DNA from: a virus
Direction: 5' to 3' (one strand)
Length of the DNA: 36,049 nt
Virus record (IMG/VR): IMGVR_UViG_3300013132_002191
Coordinates: 1 to 36,049 of that record
The first letter of the stretch is position 1, and each line of letters opens with the position of its first letter. The position numbers and the translations under genes were made by a program. The notes under the pieces were generated by a model. It made no database searches. It saw only the letters and a program-made list of their open reading frames with translations, and had not been told where the DNA came from. Below are positions 1 through 8,277 of this stretch, in pieces.

Positions 1-1
1 G

Positions 2-1363
2 CAGGGCTCGTCTCAGAAGGCAAGTATAGAAACTAGAGAAGAAGATGAACCTAATCAAGGTATGAAGGCTTCTGCACCAGTTTCCAAGAACAATCTTACA
101 GCACAACCACCAGGTGCTGCACCCAATTTTACCACTGTTGGAGATCCATCAATGGCAGTAAATCAACCAAACAGTAAAGGTAATGTTAATGAGGCTGCTC
201 CCAACGTTAATTACGATAATCAAATGGCGGTGGGTAGATATATTAAAGCAAAAACCGGTCATAAAGTTTATTTTGATGGTGACGATATGGTACATGAAAA
301 ATCAGGTCGAACTGTCACAAAAAATGTGTGGGAAAAGGGACATACTGCTGATGAATTAGCAGCACATGTAAATAAATTTACCAAGAATATGGCAGAAGAA
401 GTAATGAATGAGGCTGCCCCGAAAGTTAATTACGATAATCAAATGGCGGTGGGTAGATATATTAAAGCAAAAACCGGTCATAAAGTTTATTTTGATGGTG
501 ACGATATGGTACACGACAAATCAGGTCGAACTGTCACAAAAAATGTGTGGGAAAAGGGACATACTGCTGATGAATTAGCAGCACATGTAAATAAATTTAC
601 CAAGAATATGAAAGAAGACGTCGAAGACGACGCTCCTTCTCTTAAGGAACAAATTGTTTCTATTTTCGGCGATGATGTTTCTGAAGATTTTGCAAATAAA
701 GCAACATCTATTTTCGAAGCTGCGGTAGTTGCTCGTGTTAATTCCGAAATGGAAAATATCATAGAGCAATTGGAAGAGCAAAAAGCTACAGAATTAGCTG
801 AAGCTAAAGAGCAAATGGTAGAAAAACTTGATTCGTTTCTTAATTATGTCGTAGAGCAGTGGATGACTGAAAATGAAATCGCAATTGAAAGCGGATTACG
901 TACAGAGATTGCTGAAGATTTCATTGTAGGTATGAAGGCGCTATTTAAAGAGCATTACATTGAAGTTCCTGAAGAGAAGTTTGATGTTATTGGAGATCTT
1001 CAAGGTAAGACAGAAACTCTTGAATCTAAATTAGATGAAGCTGTTGAAAGCAACATTCAATTGAAGAAAGAGTTAGACACATTAAAGCGTGCTTCAATTC
1101 TAGAAAATGCTTCCAAAGATTTAGCTGACACTGAAGCTGAAAAGCTAGGTAAACTACTTGAGGGTGTCGACTTTGAAAATGAAGAACTTTTTGCAGAAAA
1201 GGTTTCTGTAATCAAAGAAAATTATTTTCCAAAGAACGGCAGCTCTACACAAGTAAGTTCAGTGATTTCTGAGGATTCAGAATCCACAGCTGAAACCCTT
1301 GTTGAAGATAGCGTTGTATCAAGATATGCAAGAGCGCTATCAAGAACAATTAAAAAGAATTAA
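2..1363 (+). CDS. 22: Prohead core scaffold protein, gp22-like (5' end outside window)
   Basis: The frame is open to the left edge, so the gene probably starts upstream; the first in-window ATG is at 62 and has only a weak ribosome site. The product is highly acidic and Glu/Lys rich, with long heptad-like helical stretches over its C-terminal half (about 790-1230). That composition, and the major capsid gene following after 17 bases, match the T4 gp22 scaffold, which fills the prohead and is degraded by the gp21 protease. The odd part is the N-terminal half. It holds two nearly identical 73-residue units (188-406 and 407-610) with a compact look (GHKVYFDGDDMVH, then SGRTVTKNVW), unlike the coiled-coil remainder. 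I do not recognise this domain. Assignment rests on context and composition; the function of the repeats is unknown. Confidence 0.75.
   Translation, partial: QGSSQKASIETREEDEPNQGMKASAPVSKNNLTAQPPGAAPNFTTVGDPSMAVNQPNSKGNVNEAAPNVNYDNQMAVGRYIKAKTGHKVYFDGDDMVHEKSGRTVTKNVWEKGHTADELAAHVNKFTKNMAEEVMNEAAPKVNYDNQMAVGRYIKAKTGHKVYFDGDDMVHDKSGRTVTKNVWEKGHTADELAAHVNKFTKNMKEDVEDDAPSLKEQIVSIFGDDVSEDFANKATSIFEAAVVARVNSEMENIIEQLEEQKATELAEAKEQMVEKLDSFLNYVVEQWMTENEIAIESGLRTEIAEDFIVGMKALFKEHYIEVPEEKFDVIGDLQGKTETLESKLDEAVESNIQLKKELDTLKRASILENASKDLADTEAEKLGKLLEGVDFENEELFAEKVSVIKENYFPKNGSSTQVSSVISEDSESTAETLVEDSVVSRYARALSRTIKKN
188..610 (+). repeat. Tandem in-frame 219-bp duplication inside the scaffold gene
   Basis: Two head-to-tail copies start at 188 and 407, a period of 219 bp (73 codons), and match until about 610. 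By eye only about six bases differ over roughly 205 bp (for example AAC to AAA near the start, and CAT GAA to CAC GAC in the middle), so the duplication is recent. The period is a multiple of three and keeps the frame. Each unit encodes a small domain with conserved YDNQMAVGRYIKAKTGHKV and HTADELAAHVNKFTKNM segments. Confidence 0.95.
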
Positions 1364-1380
1364 TTCACAGGAGTAAATAA

Positions 1381-2679
1381 ATGTTTTTATCCGAACAACT
1401 TCAAAAGAAATGGCAAGCCATTCTTGAGCATCCTGATCTTCCTGAGATCAAAGATAACTACAAGAGAATTGTCACTTCTGTTCTTTTAGAAAACCAAGAA
1501 AGAGCATTACGTGAAGAACGTATGTCTCTTTTTGAAGGTCCAGCTGCAAACAACGTTCAGTCAACAGGTGGTATTGACACATACGATCCTATTCTAATTG
1601 GATTGGTTCGTCGTTCTATGCCTAACCTAATGGCTTATGATATTTGCGGTGTTCAGCCAATGACAGGTCCTACAGGACTTATCTTCGCAATGCGTGCTCA
1701 CGTTGGTTCAGGTCGTTCAAACACAGACCCAACACTAGAAGCATTGTTTAACGAAGCCAATACAATGGTTTCTGGTGCTAATAGCCCAGCACATGCAGGT
1801 ACAAACCCAGTTGATTCTCCATATACAACTGCTGGTGGTATGTCAACTGCATATGCAGAACAATTAGGTACCACAGGTAACGCAGCATTTAACGAAATGT
1901 CTTTCAGTATTGATAAGACAACAGTTACTGCTAAGTCACGTGCATTGAAAGCAGAATACACTGTTGAACTTGCACAAGACTTGAAAGCAATTCATGGTCT
2001 TGATGCTGAGGCAGAACTTTCAAATATTCTTTCTCAAGAATTTATGTTTGAGATCAATCGTGAGATTGTTCGTTTGATCTACACGGTTGCTAAGACAGGT
2101 TCTCCTGCAACAGCAACAGCAGGTACATTTGACCTAGACGTTGATTCAAATGGACGTTGGTCTGTAGAGCGTTTCAAAGGTCTTCTATTCAATATCGAAC
2201 GCGATGCTAATCACATTGCACAAGATACTCGTAGAGGAAAGGGTAACATCATAGTTTGCTCAGCAGACGTTGCTTCCGCATTAGCGATGGCAGGTGTTCT
2301 CGATTATGCTCCAGCACTTTCAACAAGTTTGAATGTTGATGATACAGGTAATACATTCGCAGGTGTTCTAAATGGACGCTTCCGTGTTTACGTTGATCCA
2401 TATTCAGCAAACCTAGGTGCAAGCAGCCAGTTCTACGTAGTTGGTTATAAGGGTTCAAGCCCATATGACGCTGGTTTATTCTATTGCCCATATGTTCCTC
2501 TACAAATGGTTCGTGCTGTTGATCCTAACAGCTTCCAGCCAAAGATTGGCTTTAAGACACGTTATGGTCTAATTGCTAATCCATATGTTGTACAGGCAAA
2601 TGGTACAGTAGATGCTGATACATTTACCGCAAGTCGTAATCAATATTATAGACGCACCAAAGTAACAAATTTGATGTAA
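1381..2679 (+). CDS. 23: Major capsid protein gp23
   Basis: This is the hexamer-forming shell protein of T4-like heads. The N-terminus (QKKWQAILEHPDLPEI, then YKRIVTSVLLENQE) is the gp23 prohead peptide. A likely gp21 protease site lies at Phe-Glu52/Gly53 (SLFE|GPAAN), close in sequence and place to the T4 cleavage point. The central PMTGPTGLIFAMR, the insertion with Gly/Ser/Ala-rich sequence, and the C-terminal GFKTRYGL are family features. Its 432 residues are somewhat shorter than the 521 of T4. The start at 1381 follows AGGAG at about 1370. A strong terminator comes directly after the stop, which isolates this highly expressed gene from the homing endonuclease gene downstream. Confidence 0.97.
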   Translation: MFLSEQLQKKWQAILEHPDLPEIKDNYKRIVTSVLLENQERALREERMSLFEGPAANNVQSTGGIDTYDPILIGLVRRSMPNLMAYDICGVQPMTGPTGLIFAMRAHVGSGRSNTDPTLEALFNEANTMVSGANSPAHAGTNPVDSPYTTAGGMSTAYAEQLGTTGNAAFNEMSFSIDKTTVTAKSRALKAEYTVELAQDLKAIHGLDAEAELSNILSQEFMFEINREIVRLIYTVAKTGSPATATAGTFDLDVDSNGRWSVERFKGLLFNIERDANHIAQDTRRGKGNIIVCSADVASALAMAGVLDYAPALSTSLNVDDTGNTFAGVLNGRFRVYVDPYSANLGASSQFYVVGYKGSSPYDAGLFYCPYVPLQMVRAVDPNSFQPKIGFKTRYGLIANPYVVQANGTVDADTFTASRNQYYRRTKVTNLM

Positions 2680-2698
2680 TCACCGTTAGAGTGATTTT

Positions 2699-2726
2699 AA
2701 GGGAATCTTCGGATTCCCTTTTTTTT
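2699..2726 (+). terminator. Rho-independent terminator after gene 23
   Basis: The stem is GGGAATC (2701-2707), loop TTCG (2708-2711), GATTCCC (2712-2718), extended by A-T pairs, and then eight T. The UUCG tetraloop with a U run is a textbook strong terminator. It lies 20 bases after the gp23 stop. Confidence 0.95.
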
Positions 2727-2741
2727 ATTGAGCACACTAAA

Positions 2742-2781
2742 TTTATATCCTTGATATAATATATAAAATAAAGGATATAAA
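2742..2781 (+). promoter_or_regulatory. Hairpin that covers the ribosome site of the homing endonuclease gene
   Basis: A perfect 11-bp inverted repeat pairs TTTATATCCTT (2742-2752) with AAGGATATAAA (2771-2781), with an 18-nt loop. The right arm contains the only ribosome site (AAGGA, 2771-2775) and the A of the start codon. A transcript that reads through from gene 23 would therefore hide the start. The loop holds TATAAT (2755-2760) and a late-promoter-like TATAAAATA (2763-2771). A transcript begun there would lack the left arm and be free to translate. T4 intron endonuclease genes such as I-TevI are controlled in this way. The promoter part is uncertain. Confidence 0.7.
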
Positions 2782-4406
2782 TGTTAAAAGAATTCAATGC
2801 CTTAGTTTTACGTAGCAATGGGACTTTTAATGGCAAAAGGACAAATGATGAGTGGTTTTTAAAATCTAACAATAAACAATATTTAGATTGGTTCAATGAA
2901 ACTACAAAAGACCTTTTGCCTTTCTATGGATTTAGAGAAAGATTAGTTCTTTTAAATAATAATTATTATACTCCCCCATTATGTAAAAATTGTGATCTCC
3001 CTGTTAGAGTAGATCAAAAAATAATACATGAATTTTGTTCTGTAAAATGCAGTGCCAATTCACCAGATATTATGCAAAAGAGGTTCAATACTTTTCAAAA
3101 AATATATGGTGTAGCACATCCAATGCACAACACTAATGTTAAGAATAAAATTAAGCAAAATAATTTAGAAAAATATGGTGTTGAATATACCCTACAATCG
3201 CATGTAATACGGAACAAAATTAAAGTTACGGTGAAGCAAAAATATGGTGTAGAACATCCAATGCAAAATCTAGAAATAAAAGAAAAAGCCAAAAATACTT
3301 TTTTCAATAAATATCTAGATGATCCTGAAAAGAAACAAGAGTTAAAAGAAAAAAGATATGCTACGTGTTTATCTAGGTATAATCGTAAAAGTAATTCTCA
3401 GTTACTTTTATCAGATGATACTATTAGTAAATTGGAAGATAAAGAATGGTTACTTGCCGAGTATGAAACTAAATCATCTGTTGAAATTGCGGATAATTTA
3501 AATTGTTATTATGGTACTGTTATAAAATATTTACGTAGTTATGGGGCTGAAATAAAAAAATCTAGAAATTGCTCTAGATTCGAAAATTGGATTATAGAAT
3601 TTTTAAATAACAATAATATTAAAGACATAGAAGTAAAAAATAGAAAAATTTTACAAGGCAAAGAAATAGATATTCTTTTACCGAAATATAATTTAGGTAT
3701 AGAAATAGATGGATTATATTGGCACAGTGATGTTGATAAAAATTATCACCAAAATAAAACGTTGCTAGCTAAAAAGCAAGGAATCTTTTTAATTCATATT
3801 ACTGATAATGATTTATTATTCAGAAAAGAAATGGTGCATAACATTATTCTAGGAAAATTAAATCTTTTAAAAACTATATATGCTAGAAATACTGTTGTAA
3901 AAGACGTTTCACCTAAAGAAGCAAATGATTTTCTTCGCAAAAATCATTTACAAGGAGCAGGGAAGGCAAAAATTAGATTAGGACTTTATTATGAGAATCA
4001 ATTAATACAATTAACAACATTTGATACTCCTAGATTTAATAAAAATTATCAGTGGGAATTAATAAGAAGTGCATCGTTGCAAGGGTTGACTATAGTAGGT
4101 GGATTTAGTAAATTAATAAAACATTTCAGAAAAACTAATACTGGAAGTATAGTTAGTTACGTGGACATGCAATATTTTAATGGTAATTCTTATGAATCTA
4201 CTGGGTGGACTAAAGTAGGTATAACTAGTCCAGGGTATGTTTGGGTAAAGGGCAATTTAATAGTTTCTAGATATAAAGCACAAAAGAAAAATCTTTCTAA
4301 ACTATTAAATAATTATGATAAAACTAAATCCGAAAAAGAAAATATGGAACAAGAGGGTTTTATAAGATACTGGAACTGCGGAAATCTAATTTATCATCTC
4401 CTATAA
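2781..4406 (+). CDS. Free-standing EDxHD (VSR-like) homing endonuclease
   Basis: The 541-residue product has a Cys4 cluster near the N-terminus (LCKNC, then FCSVKC). Next come three repeats of the type KYGVEHPMQN (about residues 110-175), as in phage DUF723/NUMOD-type endonucleases and probably DNA-binding. A helix-turn-helix-like stretch follows (SVEIADNLNCYYGTVIKYL). The nuclease core is E295-I-D297 ... E308-I-D310-GLYWH315, the PD-(D/E)XK-related EDxHD motif of I-Bth0305I-type enzymes. It is a selfish gene cutting genomes that lack it. It sits between two structural genes and is more AT-rich than gp23. Its stop codon lies inside the late promoter of the next gene. Gene 23 is intact, so this is not an intron ORF. 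Confidence 0.88.
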   Translation: MLKEFNALVLRSNGTFNGKRTNDEWFLKSNNKQYLDWFNETTKDLLPFYGFRERLVLLNNNYYTPPLCKNCDLPVRVDQKIIHEFCSVKCSANSPDIMQKRFNTFQKIYGVAHPMHNTNVKNKIKQNNLEKYGVEYTLQSHVIRNKIKVTVKQKYGVEHPMQNLEIKEKAKNTFFNKYLDDPEKKQELKEKRYATCLSRYNRKSNSQLLLSDDTISKLEDKEWLLAEYETKSSVEIADNLNCYYGTVIKYLRSYGAEIKKSRNCSRFENWIIEFLNNNNIKDIEVKNRKILQGKEIDILLPKYNLGIEIDGLYWHSDVDKNYHQNKTLLAKKQGIFLIHITDNDLLFRKEMVHNIILGKLNLLKTIYARNTVVKDVSPKEANDFLRKNHLQGAGKAKIRLGLYYENQLIQLTTFDTPRFNKNYQWELIRSASLQGLTIVGGFSKLIKHFRKTNTGSIVSYVDMQYFNGNSYESTGWTKVGITSPGYVWVKGNLIVSRYKAQKKNLSKLLNNYDKTKSEKENMEQEGFIRYWNCGNLIYHLL

Positions 4407-4409
4407 ATA
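4402..4409 (+). promoter_or_regulatory. T4-type late promoter
   Basis: TATAAATA is an exact match to the T4 late -10 element read by gp55, and gp55 is encoded in this window. It lies 18 bases before the next start codon and overlaps the TAA stop of the homing endonuclease gene. Confidence 0.8.
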
Positions 4410-4427
4410 TTAGTGAAAGGAAGTTAG

Positions 4428-5012
4428 ATGGCGTATACAGCAAATATTTCACTATTGCAAAGTTCATATGTAAATAATAGGGTAACTACTTATGACTATC
4501 TAAGACCAAATGGTTTTAGATTCACGATTAAGGAAATGCCATACGTTGCTTATACATGTCAGTCTGCAAATTTGCCAACATTACAATTGGGTAATGCGAT
4601 ACAACCTTCTCCCTTTCTTGACATTCCTATTTTTGGTGATAAAATAAATTTTGGAGATTTCACAATTCGTTTTATTATTCAAGAGGATATGTCTAATTAT
4701 CTAGAATTATTTGGTTGGTTGGTTGCTTTAGGGTTTCCAAAAGAACATAATCAATTTACTACCTTTGTACAAAAACGAGAAAATCGTTTTCCATATTCGC
4801 AAGGGGGTAAAAGAACAGATGCTTTGGCATACTCGGATGCTACTTTAACTATTTTAGACTCGACAAACAATCCTAAAACCGATATTATATTCTATGATTT
4901 GTTCCCAGTCTCCTTAGAAGCATTGGATTTTGATGTGACCACAAACGACGTACCATACTTCATAGGTATCGCATCATTCAAATATAAGTTTTTTGATATC
5001 AAACCTTTATAA
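4428..5012 (+). CDS. Tail-tube-fold structural protein (gp3- or gp19-like)
   Basis: The 194-residue product has the pattern of the T4-like tail tube fold: an N-terminal LRPNGFRFTIKEMPYVAY strand pair, then CQSANLPTLQLG, a central FTIRFIIQEDMSNYLELFGWL, and a C-terminal PVSLEALDFDVTTNDV followed by a FKYKFFDI strand. In marine T4-like phages the slot between gene 23 and uvsY holds the tail completion protein gp3, which caps the tube and stabilises the sheath. The tube subunit gp19, or the tube initiator gp54, is the alternative. The gene has its own late promoter and the ribosome site AAGGAAG. The structural role is fairly sure; which tail protein it is remains open. Confidence 0.6.
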   Translation: MAYTANISLLQSSYVNNRVTTYDYLRPNGFRFTIKEMPYVAYTCQSANLPTLQLGNAIQPSPFLDIPIFGDKINFGDFTIRFIIQEDMSNYLELFGWLVALGFPKEHNQFTTFVQKRENRFPYSQGGKRTDALAYSDATLTILDSTNNPKTDIIFYDLFPVSLEALDFDVTTNDVPYFIGIASFKYKFFDIKPL

Positions 5013-5027
5013 ATTTTTGAGGTAATT

Positions 5028-5888
5028 ATGGCAGAAAATATTGACCCTACTGCTGAGAATACGCAGCCAACCACTATTGATGATCAAGGAAAGATTTCCA
5101 TCAGTATTGATGAACTAAGAAACAATAAGTTCTTCATTGCTACTCCTTGTTATGGTGGTGCATTGACCGAACCATATTTTAGATCAGTCATTAAAATGAT
5201 GACTTTCTTTAATCAACATCGAATTCCGCTAGCATTTGGCACTATTGCAAATGAGTCCTTAGTGACCAGAGCAAGAAATGTTCTTTTGGCGTATTTCTTA
5301 GCATCAGATTATACCCATCTAATGTTTATTGATGCAGATATTGAATTCAACGTAGACGACATTCTTAAACTCTATGCACACAATCGAGATGTTTGCGTTG
5401 GTGCTTATCCTAAGAAAGGTGTGAATTGGGATCGTATTAAAGATACTATTATCAATGATCCTGAAAAGGTCAAAGATGGTGGAGCCATTTCAGCAATGGG
5501 TGCTGATTATGCAGTAAATTTCAAATTTATTAACAAAGAAAGTAGATCTATTGCAGTGGACAGAGGTGTAGTTAAGCTACACGATGCCGGCACAGGATTC
5601 ATGATGATAAAACGTCAAGCAATTCTAAAAATGATCAAAGCATATCCTGAACTAAAATATAATAACGACGTTCAACTCAATACAGATTTATCAGATCATT
5701 TTTACGCGTTATTTGATACAATGATTGACCCAGTTGATCGTAGATATCTATCAGAAGATTATACCTTCTGTCGTAGATGGCAGGATATCGGTGGAGACAT
5801 TTGGTTAGATCCAACCATTTCCCTTAACCATTATGGTTCTTTCTGTTTCGCAGGTAACCCCTCTCTTATTATTCAATATCAGCAATAA
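5028..5888 (+). CDS. GT-A fold glycosyltransferase (paralogue of the gene at 29508)
   Basis: The product has a variable 35-residue N-terminus and then a GT-A-like domain. ATPCYGG begins the nucleotide-sugar fold, IANESLVTRARN follows, and HLMFIDADIEF carries the Asp-x-Asp that binds metal and UDP-sugar. Further along are GAYPKKGVNWD, AGTGFMMIKR, and a late SEDYTFCRRW with the likely catalytic acid. The same blocks in the same order appear in the protein encoded at 29508-30278, so the two are paralogues. It lies between a tail gene and uvsY with 15- and 3-base spacers. The acceptor is unknown: virion protein, host glycan or DNA are all possible. Confidence 0.8.
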   Translation: MAENIDPTAENTQPTTIDDQGKISISIDELRNNKFFIATPCYGGALTEPYFRSVIKMMTFFNQHRIPLAFGTIANESLVTRARNVLLAYFLASDYTHLMFIDADIEFNVDDILKLYAHNRDVCVGAYPKKGVNWDRIKDTIINDPEKVKDGGAISAMGADYAVNFKFINKESRSIAVDRGVVKLHDAGTGFMMIKRQAILKMIKAYPELKYNNDVQLNTDLSDHFYALFDTMIDPVDRRYLSEDYTFCRRWQDIGGDIWLDPTISLNHYGSFCFAGNPSLIIQYQQ

Positions 5889-5891
5889 GTT

Positions 5892-6332
5892 ATGAAATTG
5901 TCCGAACTACAGGAAATGTGGGCCGAGGACTGTAAAATTGATGAAACAAATCTTGGCAAGGAGTCAGCTCGTGTACCTACACTCCATGCCAAGTATTTGA
6001 ATTTTCTTTCCTCGACTAGACTCAATCTAAGAAAAGCTGAATCAGATTATCTTAATTGTAGAAGAAAGAAATATAGATATTATCGAGGCGAAATGTCTCG
6101 ACAAGAACTAGAAGATGAAGGTTGGTCCCAATGGCAAGGGACCAAACCATTGAAGAACGAAATAGATGAGTTTTTACAAGGTGATGCGGATCTTATTCTT
6201 TTACAGGATAAGATGGAGTATTACAAAACAGTTTTATATCAATTAGAACAAATTATACGGTCTGTAAACTCTAGAACATGGGATATCAAGTCATCCATTG
6301 AATGGACAAAATTTACTAATGGTTTAATGTGA
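5892..6332 (+). CDS. uvsY: UvsY recombination mediator
   Basis: UvsY loads the UvsX recombinase on gp32-covered single-stranded DNA. The 146 residues match the T4 protein's size (137). The family signature is seen at both ends: MKLSELQEMWAEDCKID at the start and IIRSVNSRTWDIKSSIEW with a following FTNG at the C-terminus. The middle is a basic helix (NCRRKKYRYYRGEMS). The stop codon overlaps the start of uvsW (TGATG), the same gene pair as in other T4-like phages. Confidence 0.95.
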   Translation: MKLSELQEMWAEDCKIDETNLGKESARVPTLHAKYLNFLSSTRLNLRKAESDYLNCRRKKYRYYRGEMSRQELEDEGWSQWQGTKPLKNEIDEFLQGDADLILLQDKMEYYKTVLYQLEQIIRSVNSRTWDIKSSIEWTKFTNGLM

Positions 6333-7816
6333 TGGCTGACATAAACATACGAAAAAAGAACGAAGTACATCTTATTGTAGATTCGGATCCTTCGATCGCA
6401 CAAGAATTAAATGATTATTTTTCATTTGATGTTCCTGGTGCCAAATTCCATCCGTTATATAAATCTCGTATGTGGGATGGTAAAGTTCATCTGTTTTCTA
6501 TGTTTACAAAAGAACTTTATGTAGGACTAATAGACTATGTAAATAATTTTGCCGAAGAACGAGAATATAGTGTAGATATTACTAATTATAATAAATCATA
6601 TGATGATATTACCTTAGATGATGTTAAACAATTCTGTGATTCACTACAGATTGCCTCTAAAGGGCAGTCCATTCAAATAAGAGAATATCAATTAGATGCA
6701 ATCTATCAAGCAATTGTCAACGGAAGACGCTTATTATTATCGCCAACTGGTTCGGGAAAATCTCTTATTATTTACTGTCTCATACGTTGGCACCAAAAAT
6801 ACGGAAGACGACAACTCATTCTTGTCCCTGCAACAAGTCTTGTGGAACAGATGTATTCAGATTTCCAAGATTACTCCGGATTAAATCTTTGGAGAACATC
6901 TGAGAATTGTAAACGAATTTATGGTGGTCATGAAAAAACTAATGAATATCCTGTTGTAATTAGTACCTGGCAGTCTATTTACAAATTACCCAAAAGCTTT
7001 TTTACTGAGTTTCAAGTGATTTACGGTGATGAGGCGCACTTATTTAAAGCTAAATCCTTAACAGGTATTCTGAATAAATGTACAACCTCCCCTTATAGAA
7101 TAGGTACTACTGGTACTTTGGATGGCACAAAGACTCATAAGTTAGTATTAGAAGGTTTATTTGGGTCAGTTTATAAAGTAACAACTACTAAAAAGCTTAT
7201 AACAGATAAAACACTCGCTGATCTTAAAATCTACAATCTAATTTTAGAATACCCTGATGAATTAAGAAAGATGGTAAAGGGTATGACATACCAAGAAGAA
7301 ATGGATTTTATTGTCCAGTATAATCCGAGAAATATATTCATACGTAATTTGGCATTAGACCAAAAAGGTAATACTCTTGTCCTTTTTCAATTTGTAGAAA
7401 AACATGGCAAACTGCTTCATGATATGATCTGGGCTAAATCTCAAGATAGGCAAGTCTTTTTTGTTTATGGTGGAACAGATACAGAGCAACGAGAACTTGT
7501 AAGACAATTGACAGAGAAAGAAAATAATGCTATAATAGTAGCATCTTATGGAACTTTCAGCACAGGGATAAATATCAAAAATCTTCACAATATTATTTTT
7601 GCATCCCCATCTAAATCTAGAATAAGAAATCTACAATCTATTGGAAGAGGATTAAGAACTAGTGAAACTAAGGACTCATGTAATCTATATGACATAGGTG
7701 ACGATTTAACTTGGAAATCTAAGAAAAATTTTACACTATTACATATGATTGAACGAATTAAAATATATAATGATGAACATTTTGAATACAAATTAATACA
7801 GGTATCTATTCAATGA
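6332..7816 (+). CDS. uvsW: UvsW RNA-DNA/DNA helicase
   Basis: This SF2 helicase unwinds R-loops and branched DNA and drives the switch from origin-dependent to recombination-dependent replication. Motifs are in order: a UvsW N-terminal domain (residues 1-110), Q-motif-like IREYQLDAI, Walker A SPTGSGKS (137-144), DEAH (233-236), GTTGTL (motif III), VFFVYGGTD, and IGRGLRTSE (motif VI). The length of about 494 is close to the 503 of T4. I chose ATG 6332, which overlaps the uvsY stop, over the GTG one codon earlier. Confidence 0.96.
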   Translation: MADINIRKKNEVHLIVDSDPSIAQELNDYFSFDVPGAKFHPLYKSRMWDGKVHLFSMFTKELYVGLIDYVNNFAEEREYSVDITNYNKSYDDITLDDVKQFCDSLQIASKGQSIQIREYQLDAIYQAIVNGRRLLLSPTGSGKSLIIYCLIRWHQKYGRRQLILVPATSLVEQMYSDFQDYSGLNLWRTSENCKRIYGGHEKTNEYPVVISTWQSIYKLPKSFFTEFQVIYGDEAHLFKAKSLTGILNKCTTSPYRIGTTGTLDGTKTHKLVLEGLFGSVYKVTTTKKLITDKTLADLKIYNLILEYPDELRKMVKGMTYQEEMDFIVQYNPRNIFIRNLALDQKGNTLVLFQFVEKHGKLLHDMIWAKSQDRQVFFVYGGTDTEQRELVRQLTEKENNAIIVASYGTFSTGINIKNLHNIIFASPSKSRIRNLQSIGRGLRTSETKDSCNLYDIGDDLTWKSKKNFTLLHMIERIKIYNDEHFEYKLIQVSIQ

Positions 7817-8277
7817 ACACAACTAATCTTCACTACAAATTTTTAAAGTTAACAAATGGTGATGATATTATTTGTACTACAGATAATGATTGTTCAAAAT
7901 TAAGACAAACAGATACCTTATCTGTAGTAGATCCAGTTATTTTAACACCTGTTAGATATCCAAAGGGAACATCAATTGTTGAAGGATATGTTTTTCGCCA
8001 GTGGATAAAATTTGTAACTGAAACCGTTTTTGAGATACCTGTTAGTACTATTATAGTTGCCTCGGATGTTGAAGCAAGATTAAAAGATAGTTATATAGAA
8101 TTTTTATTAAGAGAAAAAGAAGAGGAAAAAGAAGTCGAAGAAATAGGTGATTCATCTGATGAAAGAGAAAAAATCATTGAGATGCTCAACAGTATAAGCA
8201 ATTTAGATAGGGAAGATGATGAAAGTAGCGAAGAAGAAATCAAAAGATACACCCCAAACGGACACAGCATTCACTGA
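7813..8277 (+). CDS. LSm/Hfq-fold-like phage protein with acidic tail
   Basis: The first 95 residues read like the small Sm-fold proteins of marine T4-like phages: FLKLTNGDDIICTT (strands 1-2), a DPVILTPVRYP segment, then EIPVSTIIVASDV. The block K-L-T-x-G-(D/E)-(D/E)-I and the later DP-(V/A)-IL recur in the protein at 34165, so the two look related. The last 60 residues are an acidic, probably disordered tail (KEEEKEVEEIGDSSDE). The gene overlaps uvsW by 4 bases and gp55 by about 60. An Sm-like protein of probable cyanophage origin is known structurally; RNA binding here is inference. Confidence 0.55.
   Translation: MNTTNLHYKFLKLTNGDDIICTTDNDCSKLRQTDTLSVVDPVILTPVRYPKGTSIVEGYVFRQWIKFVTETVFEIPVSTIIVASDVEARLKDSYIEFLLREKEEEKEVEEIGDSSDEREKIIEMLNSISNLDREDDESSEEEIKRYTPNGHSIH

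Noticed and set aside
188-610. CRISPR array or regulatory DNA repeat
   Set aside because: Only two long in-frame coding copies without spacers; no CRISPR array is seen in the window.
2781-4406. Homing endonuclease as an intron ORF in gene 23
   Set aside because: Gene 23 is complete and ends with a terminator before the ORF; no exon continues after it.
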